Positions 13,003-25,000 of a DNA stretch of 64,000 bases are shown here, one piece after another. Position 1 is the stretch's first letter. The number at the start of each line of letters is the position of its first letter. The notes beneath the pieces were generated by a model, which was not told the DNA's origin, ran no database searches, and worked only from the letters and a program-made list of their open reading frames with translations. The position numbers and the translations under genes are program-made. The DNA is from Cladorhizidae sp. MBARI D1340-BT2. Its lineage: Eukaryota; Porifera; Demospongiae; Poecilosclerida; Cladorhizidae. The stretch spans positions 17,158,669 through 17,222,668 of the forward strand of contig JAQNBH010000015.1 of NCBI GenBank assembly GCA_028752905.1, given 5' to 3'.

Positions 13003-16000
13003 ATTTTTTCCCCTTCACTGTGCTTCAAGTTTCAGCCATTCTTGAGTTATGATACTTCTGTATACCAGTTGGGAAATGGACGAGAAGAAGCATGAATAAC
13101 AACATGGTTGCCCGTAGACGATGGACGATGTACAAATATTTCTAACTCTGTCCAAAAAAAATATTCTTGCTAAATATTTTTTGAAAGCTCTTTATCTTCT
13201 CTAGTGTGTGAATGATTAGTTTTCCAAAAATCATCCCTTTTTCACATATGCTACACTTCACATGCTAGTATTGAAAATTGACCCAAGATTCACTGTACCC
13301 CTGGTTACTTTGCTAGCACCATAAATAGCAAGTATTGATGACCCACCCTTGGGGTGAAAAGTGATTTCTGAGTTTATTTTTATTTTTTAATGACCTCAGT
13401 GCTATTGCAAGTGTACAACAACAGACCCTCGCGTATCCGAACGCTTGGTTTAGCCGAACTCTGTGAAATAGTCAAACATGACAGTGATCACAAGAAAATG
13501 AGTTGGGTGGGGCTGACTAGAGAATTACATGTGAAAGCGAATCAGTTCACTAGGCCGGCCGGCAAAAGGACGAGCGAAGTTTTGTCTATGGAGTCATAGT
13601 TATCTATCTTTGGCAAGAAATCCGAAGAAACCACTCGAACTAGACTCGCAGAAGAGTAAATACAACGGAGATCTGAAAGAATGAAGCCAAACTTCGAGAG
13701 TTTGCAAACACCCTTGATAGTCGTGCTGCTAAAGGCAACCAGCTTGGAAGTGCTCTATACCTCTGGTTCGTTCAGAAAGGGGAAGAAGGCACTGCAGTCA
13801 GTGGACCATTGCTAAGAGAGAAGATGTACAGCAGATTTCCATGAAAAGTTACATTGAACGAGCACCATCATTTTCTGGCAATGCAAGCTGGCTGCTGGTG
13901 AGACAGACCACCTAGTGTTGCCAGTTGAATCCTCTAAGACATCACTGATAGTCCTTTAACCGATTACACGCCGTATTCCTAGTACCCGCGGGCAAATTAT
14001 TCATGAATTAACGAGGTATTTTACTTATTATTTTTATATCTTCCGTTCTGCAGGGACTCCACCCATGAAACTTGGGTCATATTAAGCCACATGATAGCTC
14101 TACTTCCTGTAAAAAAATCGAGCCTTCCTTACCAACTGGGCAGAACTAACCAGCATTATAAAACCTTGTCATCTTCTTGGGGGTGAATATTTTCATATTT
14201 TCTCACTATTATACACACATTATAATGCCAACACAAGATGGAGCATCTATTTACAAACCCTCTACCATATGCAAAGCCAGTGGGTTGTTTTCCCCATCAA
14301 AATGCTAACAAATAATAATACAAAAAACAAATTATAAGAGAGTGAAAATGCTAACACATACTAGAATAAAACCATAATATAAAACACAATTATGTAAGGG
14401 AGTGTCTTGGGTAGAGCTCCGGTCTTGCTGTCACGGGTAGAGTAGAACTTGCTCAGTCTTGGGTATAGCTTGCTTGGTCTCCGGCATGATATTTCACCAT
14501 GTTTTTATTCTACACAAACATGAGATACCAGGATAAGAATAACACTTGAATACTGGAGAGACGAGAGAAGTAGACGAAGGGACAGGGAACGAGAGAAGTA
14601 GACGAAGGGGCAGGGAACAAGAGAGAAGTAGACGAAGGAGCAGGGAACAAGAGAGAAGCACAGAAAGGAGCAGGGGGTGCATAAACATTACTGATAGTCC
14701 ACCAAGGTATGGTATTTACGAAAACAGTCACGGCCTGTTGATCCACCACACAAAGGAACCTTACAAAAACAACACTGGGACCTTGCCTCATGCCTGTAAC
14801 CTTTACAAATGCAAACTACACAGCGCTTCTTTGCACAGCACTGTGGGAAATGACCTAGTTTTAAATTGAGGCGATCTAGCTGACTATTTGCCTGACTACA
14901 ACGTTGACCTGCACGCTGCCGAGAAGAGAAAGAACCAATCAAAGATTTAGCTAGAACAATCCTAGCTTCTAGATAATTACCCTTCCTTACTGATATTGGA
15001 GCTCGGACAGAAGAAAACAAAATAAATGAATTCAATAAACAAGCTTCTATCAAATACGAAAAAAACCTTTTCCACCATCTCCTAGACTTTCTACCCAAAT
15101 TATAGTAGCCTATTCTCTGATCTGCTCTGTCCACACCTCTCATGAATGACTGATAATCAGGCAAACATGGGGGACATGGCAGATCCTCTCTAGAACCATC
15201 AATTTTGCGCCTTTTTACAGTAGGAGGTACTAAATTATTTTCCGCGGGATGTATATTAGTTATCATGTAGATTGACCGTTTATCTACCCAAACTAAAGCC
15301 AGGAGTGCACCATTAGACCTATAATCATAATAACCTCTATTTCTAATCGAAGCTTTTGTTACTAAATCTGGAGGAAAGTTCCTCCTAGTATACCTAGCTG
15401 TACCACATGCACCAAAGCCTTTACTTGTAAGCGTTTGAAATAAATTAGGACTAGTATAATAATTGTCCATGTACACATGGAAGTTCTTATGTTCTAATCC
15501 TTCTAACAAATCTAAAACAACTCTACTACACAAACCAGTTTTATCAGCTACTTCCACGTTCTTACCTGTATAAATCTGCAACCGATAAATGTACCCATTC
15601 CTAGCATCACAAAGGACAAACACTTTTATCCCCCATTTTATTGGTTTGTCCTTCATATACTGTTTGAAGCCAAGCCTACCTTGAAAGGGAATCATAGCTT
15701 CATCAATACTAAGCTCTTGATGCAAAGTATATTCACTCTCAAACTTAGGAGTAATCAAATCTAATAACTTCCTTACCTTATAAAGCCGATCATAATTCAG
15801 GTTACCCTTTGTAACCAACAAACCATCAATAGAATTTACATGTACATAACGCATTAGCTCCAAAAACCGAGTCCTAGGCATTACTTTACGAACCAAAGAT
15901 CCAGACAAATCCGAGTGATTAGTGGACCAGTACAATTCTAAGTATGGAAGTGTGGAAACGTGGAAACTCCCATTATTATCAACATTCCTACAAAAGCTTT

Positions 16001-19000
16001 CATTTCCTCTATATTAGTATCTACCCATGGCCTGGAGAGACTAGCCATCCTAGAAACGTAACTGTTCGTCTCTGCTACTAGGAGTTCCCACACTTCAAGA
16101 GTTAAAAAAAGGTAAAATGCATCTAAAAATGTACTTGATGCACCAAGCAATGAAGAAGTTGGACCAGCTGTTGCTGTATAGTCCAATTTCAAAGGAGTTG
16201 GCTCCTTTATTTCCCACTTACCTGTGACCTCAGTTAGCCTAGAACCAGTGCCAGATGCTTGGGCAGAACCAGTGCCAGATGCTCGGACAGAACCAGTGCC
16301 AGATGCTCGCACACGCCTATAACCTCTGGCCCGCCTACTACCAGTACCTTTTGGAGGACCACTAGCAACACTTATGACTCCACTACCACTTGAGCTGCTT
16401 CCCCCTTGGCCAGTACTCCCTCGCCCGCCTCTCCCTCGGCCAGTACTCCCTCGCCCGCCTCTCCCTCGCACAACTCCAGCACCAGTCGTGTTCCTACGCC
16501 CTGTAGAGACTTCAGGCAAGGCTTCCTCATCCTCCAATGTAACAAAAGGAGTCATAGATGCCTCATCTCCACTCTCATCATCTGATGCTGTAGGAAAAGT
16601 AGTGGGGAGGGTGGGAAAAACAAGATATATATATCAAGTTTGTGGTCAACATTTGTAAATTCAAATTCAAATGAAAATCAACAACTCAACAACTCCAACC
16701 TACACTCTTAGCTATAACTTTTTTTCTATAACTATCCTGTCTGAATTTGGAATACCAACAGAATAAGCTAGTATTTGGCAATAGTACACTCTCAGTTGAC
16801 TATGGTAAACAAAGGCTATGAAGCGCTATGAAGCGCTAAGGTTAGAAGAAACTTACAATCGAGAAGTCCATCCAAGCACGCCTCTTCTCTTAGAGCAACT
16901 GGATCCAGAGTGTTTCCTCGGTATGCATAGATGTCTTCACCTTCTTCCCCAAATGAATCTGACCCAGAATCGCCAGAATCGTCGGCTAAAAGTTGAGAAA
17001 TAACGTCCTCACAGGAGAGCATCTTTGAGCAGTTTAAAAAAAAAAGCTCGACCAACAAAAATGGCGTTCAACCGCAGGATTTTTGTTGCACGATGCATCA
17101 ACCGGAAATAATCATTTTTGTGACGTTCTCTAGTCTACTAGGCATGTGCAGAACCCAACCGGGGCTGTTAGCTCGTAACGGTTCATTTTATATATTTTTG
17201 TGTGGCGAAGGATGTAAGGTCTCGCGCCATATGGCGCTTACGGCGTTTAATCGGTTAAAGGAGTGAGACTTCTAGCATGCACGAAGAGGCATGATAACCT
17301 GAAGCAAACAACTTATTTTAGTAGTGTATGTGCAGAACCTAGTTGTGGTCAACAATTGCTTATACACAATACATAACCTATAAATTAAATGTATATGTGT
17401 GTAAGACAGCATGGCAGCTCCTAAGGACACAGATGCTTATCGTGCACATCCCAGAACCCTACAGATATAAATCACATATTGGCAATTGTCGAATGCCACG
17501 AATCAGTATTTTAATTATATTCGTTCATTTTTAATGATATTTGGGCTTTTTGCATATCCTACATGTAACTACATGTATGATGGTTCCAATGCGATATGCA
17601 AGGGTCTACTGTAATAGACCGTGGTTGATTGCACCACTATGCAATTATCATCGCAGAAGAGGCTATCTTTTGAGACATTGAAAAATGGATGCAGCATTAA
17701 AAAGTTATGGCATGTTGTTGTTGTTATTGTTGTTGTTGTTGTTTTAATTTTAGAAAAACCCACAAAATGGTCTTGTCCTTCCTTAACCCCAATATTCTAA
17801 ACATAAGTGGCAGTTGGCATCTCTCTGCTCTACTCTGTGCAGCCAGTTCCTCTTGTAACCATCTCTGCAACCAGTTCTCTCTCATCACATGCAGTAGGCG
17901 AGTGGATGTGATGACCATTGCACAAGGGCATGCACACACAGGCTTGCTCATGTGCAGGACAGGCAGTGACTAGACAACAGAAATAAGAGTCATGCAGACT
18001 GCAGCTAATTCCGGACACTGTTTGCCTGAGCATTTAGAAGCGGGACTCTATAGGGTGCTTTAATTAAAGTTAAAGGTCGTAGGGTTCAACAGGTTAAAAC
18101 AACGGTGGTGTTGGAATGCTTCAGCTGCCCACACAAGAATGGACAACTGAAACCATAAAGTCATGAATAATTGATTGAGGTTAGAGGCTTTCGGAGCCCC
18201 ATGTGCACAGACAGGCACTAAGACATTCCCTAAACGCTGGCTGGTGCACGTGGAAGCACTTCCCCCGTGGGTTCATTGGGCCAGGCTTGCTCCTCTACAT
18301 CGGTGGGAAAAGTTCTGAAAATGACACACTTTATGCAAACTCAGTCCTTTCCTCTGTTCTTTCCCACTCCACCCTCTATAGCCTCCATTCCCTCTCCCCC
18401 CTCCACACCACTCCCTCCCTCATCCCTCTGCCTCCATCTCCCTCTCCCTCTATAGCCTCCATTCCCTCTCCCCCCTCCACACCACTCCCTCCCTCATCCC
18501 TCTGCCTCCATCTCCCTCTCCCTCTATAGCCTCCATTCCCTCTCCCCCCTCCACACCACTCCCTCCCTCATCCCTCTGCCTCCATCTCACTCTCCCTCTA
18601 TAGCCTCCATTCCCTCTCCCCCCTCCACACCACTCCCTCCCTCATCCCTCTGCCTCCATCTCACTCTCCCTCTATAGCCTCCATTCCCTCTCCCCCCTCC
18701 ACACCACTCCCTCCCTCATCTCCCTCTCCCTCCCTCATCTCCCTCTCCCTCTATAGCCTCCATTTTTTTTTCATTTTTATTTTTTTTAATAACACTTCTT
18801 TTGGTTTGTAAGGTGAGGAGTGTACAAATCAGTGAGGGGTGAGAGGAGTCCAAGGTCTTCTTGCCAAAAATGTGCCAAAAATGGCTTGACAACAACCAAT
18901 CACAATCTGGGCACACAGATGAGTGAAACAAGATATTAAGCTGTGGGGTGGTGTGGGGTGGTTGATGATTATACAATAAGGGATGATGGTCCAGTGTTTC

Positions 19001-22000
19001 TGCTGGTCCTGGTTGTCCATATCTTATGAGATCCTTGAGTTGCCAGCTTTGCTGACCCCATCATTAGCTCTTTAGTGTCACTTTTGGTCAGGTTGATGAA
19101 GTTTCTTGAACTCTGTCATATGGGGAAGACCATGTGATCCCACCGGGCATGTGGGGAAGACCATGTGATCCCACCCAGCATATGGGGAAGACCATGTGAT
19201 TCCACCTCGACAGTAATGAGCTCGGCCTTGTATCCCATCTTTTTTATGTCGGACAAGAGATCTGCATATTTGGTCACTCTCCCTTCCACACCACTCCCTC
19301 CCTGCAGTTTGGCATAGGAATTGGCTCTATAGAGATAAGCAAACAAAGGCTACATATGCTGTGCTACGACTACAACAAAACCTTCAGCAAAGAAGCCTAA
19401 ACCAAGACCATCTTGTTCCTCAGGAGAGAAGTTGCTCCTGGTAAGCATGAGCCTGTGTAGCCTTCCTCGACAGAAGTTTACACATGAACAGCAGCACTCC
19501 TGGCAAGCATGAGAGCCTGTGTGGCCTTCCTCAGCAGAAGTGTACACATGGAAAGCAGCAAAGGCTCGGAAGAGCGGTCCATGGTGACAGTTGGGATCAT
19601 CAGCTTCTTTTTTTTCTTTTTTTCTTTTTTCTTTTTTACCTCACTCCAGCATTTTTGCTTCTCCTCCTCACTTGCCCTTCAACCAAAAGCAAGTCTTTTT
19701 TAGTGTCTAGATATAATACGCTTATCTGTGAGTGTGCCACGCTACTGAGCATGTGCAGTGCAATATGTAGCAACTGTCATTAACCTGTGAAATGACCCCG
19801 GGCCGAGACAGAGCTATTGAAGCAGAGAGACGAGGCAGGGGAGAGCTGGCGCAGTTGAAAATGTAAGAACAAGTATCAGAATTTCCTAATAAGGAGCGGG
19901 GAAAGAGGGAGAAGAACACCCACACGATGGAAGAAACATACGGAGAGTGCAGAACAGAGAAAGGCGGAGACGAGCCAGAAGAAGTACAAGTGAAAGTCCT
20001 AGCAATGTAAACTTCTCCATTGGGCCAATGTCCACTCTGTGCCACTATTGTGTTGCTTTAAGGTTTAATATGGAGACCCTGAACTATTGCCACAATGGCA
20101 AGATTACTGTCTGAGTATCCACTAACACTGCAAGAACTATCTGTGAAAACAATCAGCAAAGCAAGCAATTATCAACAAAACATAAGAGTGCTTCTCCTTC
20201 ACATCAAATACAAGTGCATTACTTGAGACATGTAATGTACCTTCATTAGATGTGAAGGAGAAGGTTCTTATATGTTGTTGAAAATTGTAGATATGTGTAG
20301 TTAATTAGTATTAGTGGATTCTAGCTTTAATGTGAAAGAAAAAATACCCGCAGAGTCTCTGCAGGTATCGGCTAGTTATTGTTATTATTACTATGCCAAA
20401 TGCTGTAAAAGTTCCGTTCTAATTACATTGTATGCGACAAAATTCAAATAATTGCTCTTGAATGACATCGACAATTTCTATTCTTGCGTTTTGTTTGCAT
20501 ATCGTCCCTTTCCATTCTAACCCCACGATCAAAAAAAATGGCTATTTTGCCACAGGAGCTCCGGTCTCTTTCACTTCGTTAGTTACCACGTGTGGCATGG
20601 TGTGTGGACTTCTAGAATCGGCTTCAGTGGCTTCAGAATGTGACAATCCTCATGACAGGAATAGTGTACCTGTCTCTGCTCTAGCTAGATTCCATAATTG
20701 CAATGCTTTGGTACCCCACTCCTGCTTGCTTCATACAGAAAAACTTGAAGCTCAATCGTGTCCAGAGCTCGAGTTTACCGCTACTTGCTGAGGGAGGAAC
20801 AGTAACACCCTTGCTTAGCCTTCCAGGTCCTCTTTTCACCAGCTTGGGTTGGTAGCTGACTTAGGCTTCCGCAGAGTAGTTTGTTTGGGCTTATCTAGAT
20901 TTCCCCAACCACGTGCAGCGACAGAACGTATTATTCTAATGCACGTCATCTTCTATTATTACGTTCATGTGGAACAATTTTCTATTTAGGGTCACATCAG
21001 GGGGTCACAGCAGATTGATTATTTTTTCCCCCATGAATGGCATTGGTGAGTCACTAGACTATGTGGCTCTGCTCTGAGCGAGATCATTGACCACCATGTG
21101 TGAGGTGATTGCATCAGCTGGCTGTGGTCTACATGCAGGCAGTTCCTAGGACTCCCTAATAAGGATATATAGGAAGTTCTCTGGGACCACTAGCTCAGAG
21201 ATGTGTTAGGCTTTCCAGTTCAAAAATGAGGCCAAATGAACTAAAACCGGGAATGGACATCAGAGTGAAGGGAAAGGTCAAGGAAATGGCAGCAGATTCA
21301 TAGCTAGAGGAAAGAAAGCTGACTACACTGCACGGGAAAGTGGGAATGGGACGTGGGGTTTACAGCCGACGGGAAATAATGTTGTAGTTGCATTCTGACA
21401 TTGCCACTAGCGTGTTCTAGCTGTGGAGGTGTGATAGTGTGATAGCGCCTTTTATATCAAACGGGTTTGCTAAACTGGAAATTTATCGTCTTGTGAACCA
21501 GTAAAACATCTGAACATGCTCTCGCCTCAACTTTTGACCCATTCGGCATGTTTAAGGAATATATAAATATCTTAGCTACTTCCCTGTATCACAATCCCAG
21601 CAGATGACATCAATAATGTACAGATCAGCAGTATACACTACACTGCATTAGTCCTTCAGTTATGCTAAAGACAGGACATTCACTAGCGATCTAAAAATGC
21701 TAGGATTTCAAACTACATTTTTTTCTCAATGAACTCACATTAAAATCACCTTCTCAATAATCAACTTCAATTTTTATTCACTCGACGTTTCGACTAGATG
21801 CATCTAGTCGAAACGTCGAGTGAATAAAATTTGAAGTTGATTATTGAGAAGGTGATTTTAATTTATTTTTTATTTTTTTATTATTAAAAAAAATTATCCA
21901 CTCGCCACTCAATGCCTTGCATTCATTACTTATAATATTAATAAAATGGTGGTCGACAAAGTCTCATGTGCTTGTGTAAAACAGGTGTAGTGTGATGCAC

Positions 22001-25000
22001 ATAAAAGCTTGTAGGCTGTAGTAGAAGAGACTGAAGTCATGAAGGAAGGGGGGATTCTAACTCCACTGATGTACTGACTGTGTTTCAAGTTCCAGCTCAT
22101 TATTGTCGGCCATTCTTGAGTTGTGATACTTTTTATGCTGCCATTTCATTATATACCGGTTGGAGAAATGGACGAGAAGAAGAGAAATAACATGGCTGCC
22201 CATCGGAGTGCATTGACAACGTAAAAATGTTTCTAACTCGGTCATTCAAAACCCACCCTAAAGGTGTGAAGTGATTTCTAAGTTTTCTTTACCTCAGTGC
22301 TATTGCAAGTAATTAATTAGACGGTGGTTGATTGAAACTCCACTATGCAATTATCATTGCAAAGCACACAGAAGAGGCAATCTTCTGAGACCAAAATTAT
22401 TGAAAATGGATGAAGCATTAAATGGTTTTGGTTGTTTTTTAAATGGTCTGATCTGCCAGCTCAGCTCAGAGTACTTCTCCGCATACTAGGAGCCTGCAAT
22501 AGATGAAGTAGTAGCAGCTGTCTGTGTGTATGTCAGCTATGCACAGGCAAGTGGTCTAATCCGGACTAAACTTAACCAACGGAACTGGATTGATGCCAGA
22601 TGTTGTTTTGTTGTAAAAGTTTGGTCCGGATCTGGACTGGAAGGCATCGAATGGCACAGCACTTGGCGGCGGCAGCCATTTTGTTTGTGAATATACTTAC
22701 GCATGCGTTTTCGTGTTTGCGACCATAGCCAATCAATGCTAGCTGCTATGTTGAACCTCATCCGGTACGAGACTGCCTCTAGCCTACTGTATTAAAAATA
22801 ATGTGTGTGTTTTTGTTGTTGTTCTGTTTGTTTTTTTACGCTGCAGTTGCTAAAATGGCGAGATTTGTCTTCGACTGGTTCAACCACGTCGCTCATTCTC
22901 ATTTTGTGTGCCATAGATATATATTTTATCTTTTACCCGGGCAACTCTGTTAGTATAACAGTATTATAATATGATTTTTCGTGAAGTTTAAACGTTGCTC
23001 ATATTACTGGATTTACGGAAGAACAACAAGCCATGTGCACACACTCACACAGTATATTTATTATACTCGCTCCATTGTTTGTTTTTCCTGGGTGGAAGCA
23101 AAGCTTCTGTGAGTATGACCTGTCTGTCTGCATGACCTGTGTTGTTCTGTTTATTATTTGTAAACCATTGGAAGGTGGGGTGGGGGGGGGGGGGTTGCTT
23201 ATTAAACCAGTGCAGACACATATTCCAGCAAATTTGCACCACCACCTCCCCCCCCTTCTTCTTCAAGGAGCGAGCATTTCTTGGTATCTCCACTCTGAAG
23301 GAGCTGGTTTTGCGACGGCCGCAAGGACCCGGGGGAACCGAAGACTTCTTGCAGATTCTTCTCCAGATCACCATCAGCGACATAGAGCTGGTAGGCATGT
23401 GTGAAGTTGTGCAAATGTTTGCTAATTGCATGTGGTTACTACACGTCCTGGCTTGTATTAGAGGAGTGATAGCCTGGCTTATATTAGTGATAGCCTGGCT
23501 TGTATTAGGGGACTGGCTTGTATTAGAGGAGTGATAGCCTGGCTTGTATTAGAGGAGTGATAGCCTGGCTTGTATTAGAAGAGTGAGCATAGCCTGGCTT
23601 GTATTAGAGGAGTGATAGCCTGGCTTGTATTAGAAGAGTGAGCATAGCCTGGCTTGTATTAGAGGAGTGATAGCCTGGCTTGTATTAGGGGAGTTAGCAT
23701 AGCCTGACTTGTATTAGAAGAGTGAGCATAGCCTGGCTTGTATTAGAAGAGTGTGCATAGCCTGGCTTGTATTAGAAGAGTGTGCATAGCCTGGCTTGTA
23801 GTAGCAGAGTGAGCCTTCATGTCACCATGCACTCTGTATGTATCAAGTGGTTGGTAATAGCATTTATATTGTCAGTCTATTTTTATTTCTCTTCATGTCA
23901 CATACTAGGCTCGAATACAATCCATGCACATTGCAAAGAAGTTCTACTCTAAGCCTGAGTTGGCCATGAGGATTGAAGTATGTATTTGTACCCCCCACAT
24001 CTCCCCCACACATCTCTTGGTGTGTGTATATACATGTAGTGTCTGTGTATCTGTACCCCTACATTAAATATACTGTTCCACCACATTTTGGTCTAAATGT
24101 ATCTGTACCCCCAAACATCTTTGTGTGTGTGATGTGTATGTAATCTCCCCACACATCTTGGTGTGCATGTATCTGTACCCCCAAACATCTTTGTGTGTGT
24201 GTGTGTATGTGTATGTAATCTCCCCACACATCTTGGTGTGCATGTATCTGTACCCCCACACATCTTGATGTATGTATGTCTCTCCTCCCCCCCCCCCCCC
24301 CCCCCACACACACACACTCACACTTTGGTGTGTAGTTTATGCATTTGTTTATTTGTTTATACGTTTATGTGCAGAAGTTTGCGCTGCAGAAGTTACAGCT
24401 GCTTCTCCAGGATCATCCGATGTTTGAAGAGCAAATAATGGATATGGGTGTGTTTCCCTATGACTTTAGAACACAAGACTGCTTATTTGCTACTTCATGG
24501 CTGTCACTGTCTTGGTTGGTTGTTTATTGTTGTTGTTGTTTATGTGTGCAGAGGTGGCCACAGATTGGAGTGAAGCCAGTGTCAAAGTGTGCTTCAGTCT
24601 CTTTGTCTCTCTCCTACCACTCAACCATAAACTCCTCAGAGAGTAAGACATTCCGTGCCCTCTCTCCCTCATGGTTATACTGTCCTCATTCTCTCGTCAT
24701 TTTTCCCCCGAAACATCTATCGCTGTATATATGTCCTGAACCTGCACATGCTTTGACAATGGTTAGGAAAATCATTATTGTGTGCCCACACAGTAATTAG
24801 CAAAGGAACCCACTCACACGTGCCCAATATACTGTTCACATTTTAGCTGAGAAGCTGGAGGAGCCATCACAAATAAGCCAAAATACCGAGAGAGCTGTAA
24901 GAAACAGACTGAGGAGGCTTGAGAGGCAACAGCATGTCGAGATTTGCAAGGAAAATAAGAGAGCAGCAAACCCCTGAACAGTGACAGTGCTTGTCAAGGG

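Larger units (their letters stand above)
13960..17254 (-). mobile_element. piggyBac-family transposon, 3.3 kb, nearly complete
   Basis: The element is bounded by TTAA at 13956-13959 and 17255-17258, the canonical piggyBac target duplication. The terminal inverted repeats match at 15 of 16 bases: CCGATTACACGCCGTA from 13960 and CCGATTAAACGCCGTA read inward from 17254. It carries one transposase gene on the minus strand with a small intron. It lies in the 10.7-kb symplekin intron, in the opposite orientation. Confidence 0.93.
13416..17611 (+). mobile_element. Decayed pogo/Tigger element, itself split by a piggyBac
   Basis: The left end carries CAACAGACCCTCGCGTATC and the right end, inverted, CAGTAGACCCTTGCATATC, each next to TA. 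The + strand at about 13730-13860 encodes [20 protein letters not shown], a good match to the second HTH of the CENP-B/Tc5-type DNA-binding region of Tigger transposases. The catalytic part is lost. The 3.3-kb piggyBac sits inside at the TTAA at 13956, so the Tigger material totals only about 0.9 kb. Confidence 0.75.

Noticed and set aside
18203..18529. Open frame with a Leu/Pro/Ser-rich product
   Set aside because: Runs into the 74-bp minisatellite; no domain or splice support.
20462..20791. HIRAN-like peptide [14 protein letters not shown]
   Set aside because: Only a short stretch is suggestive; the flanking residues do not continue the domain.
24059..24438. Overlapping open frames rich in Gly or Pro/Thr
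   Set aside because: Products of GT/CA and C-run repeats around a real symplekin exon.
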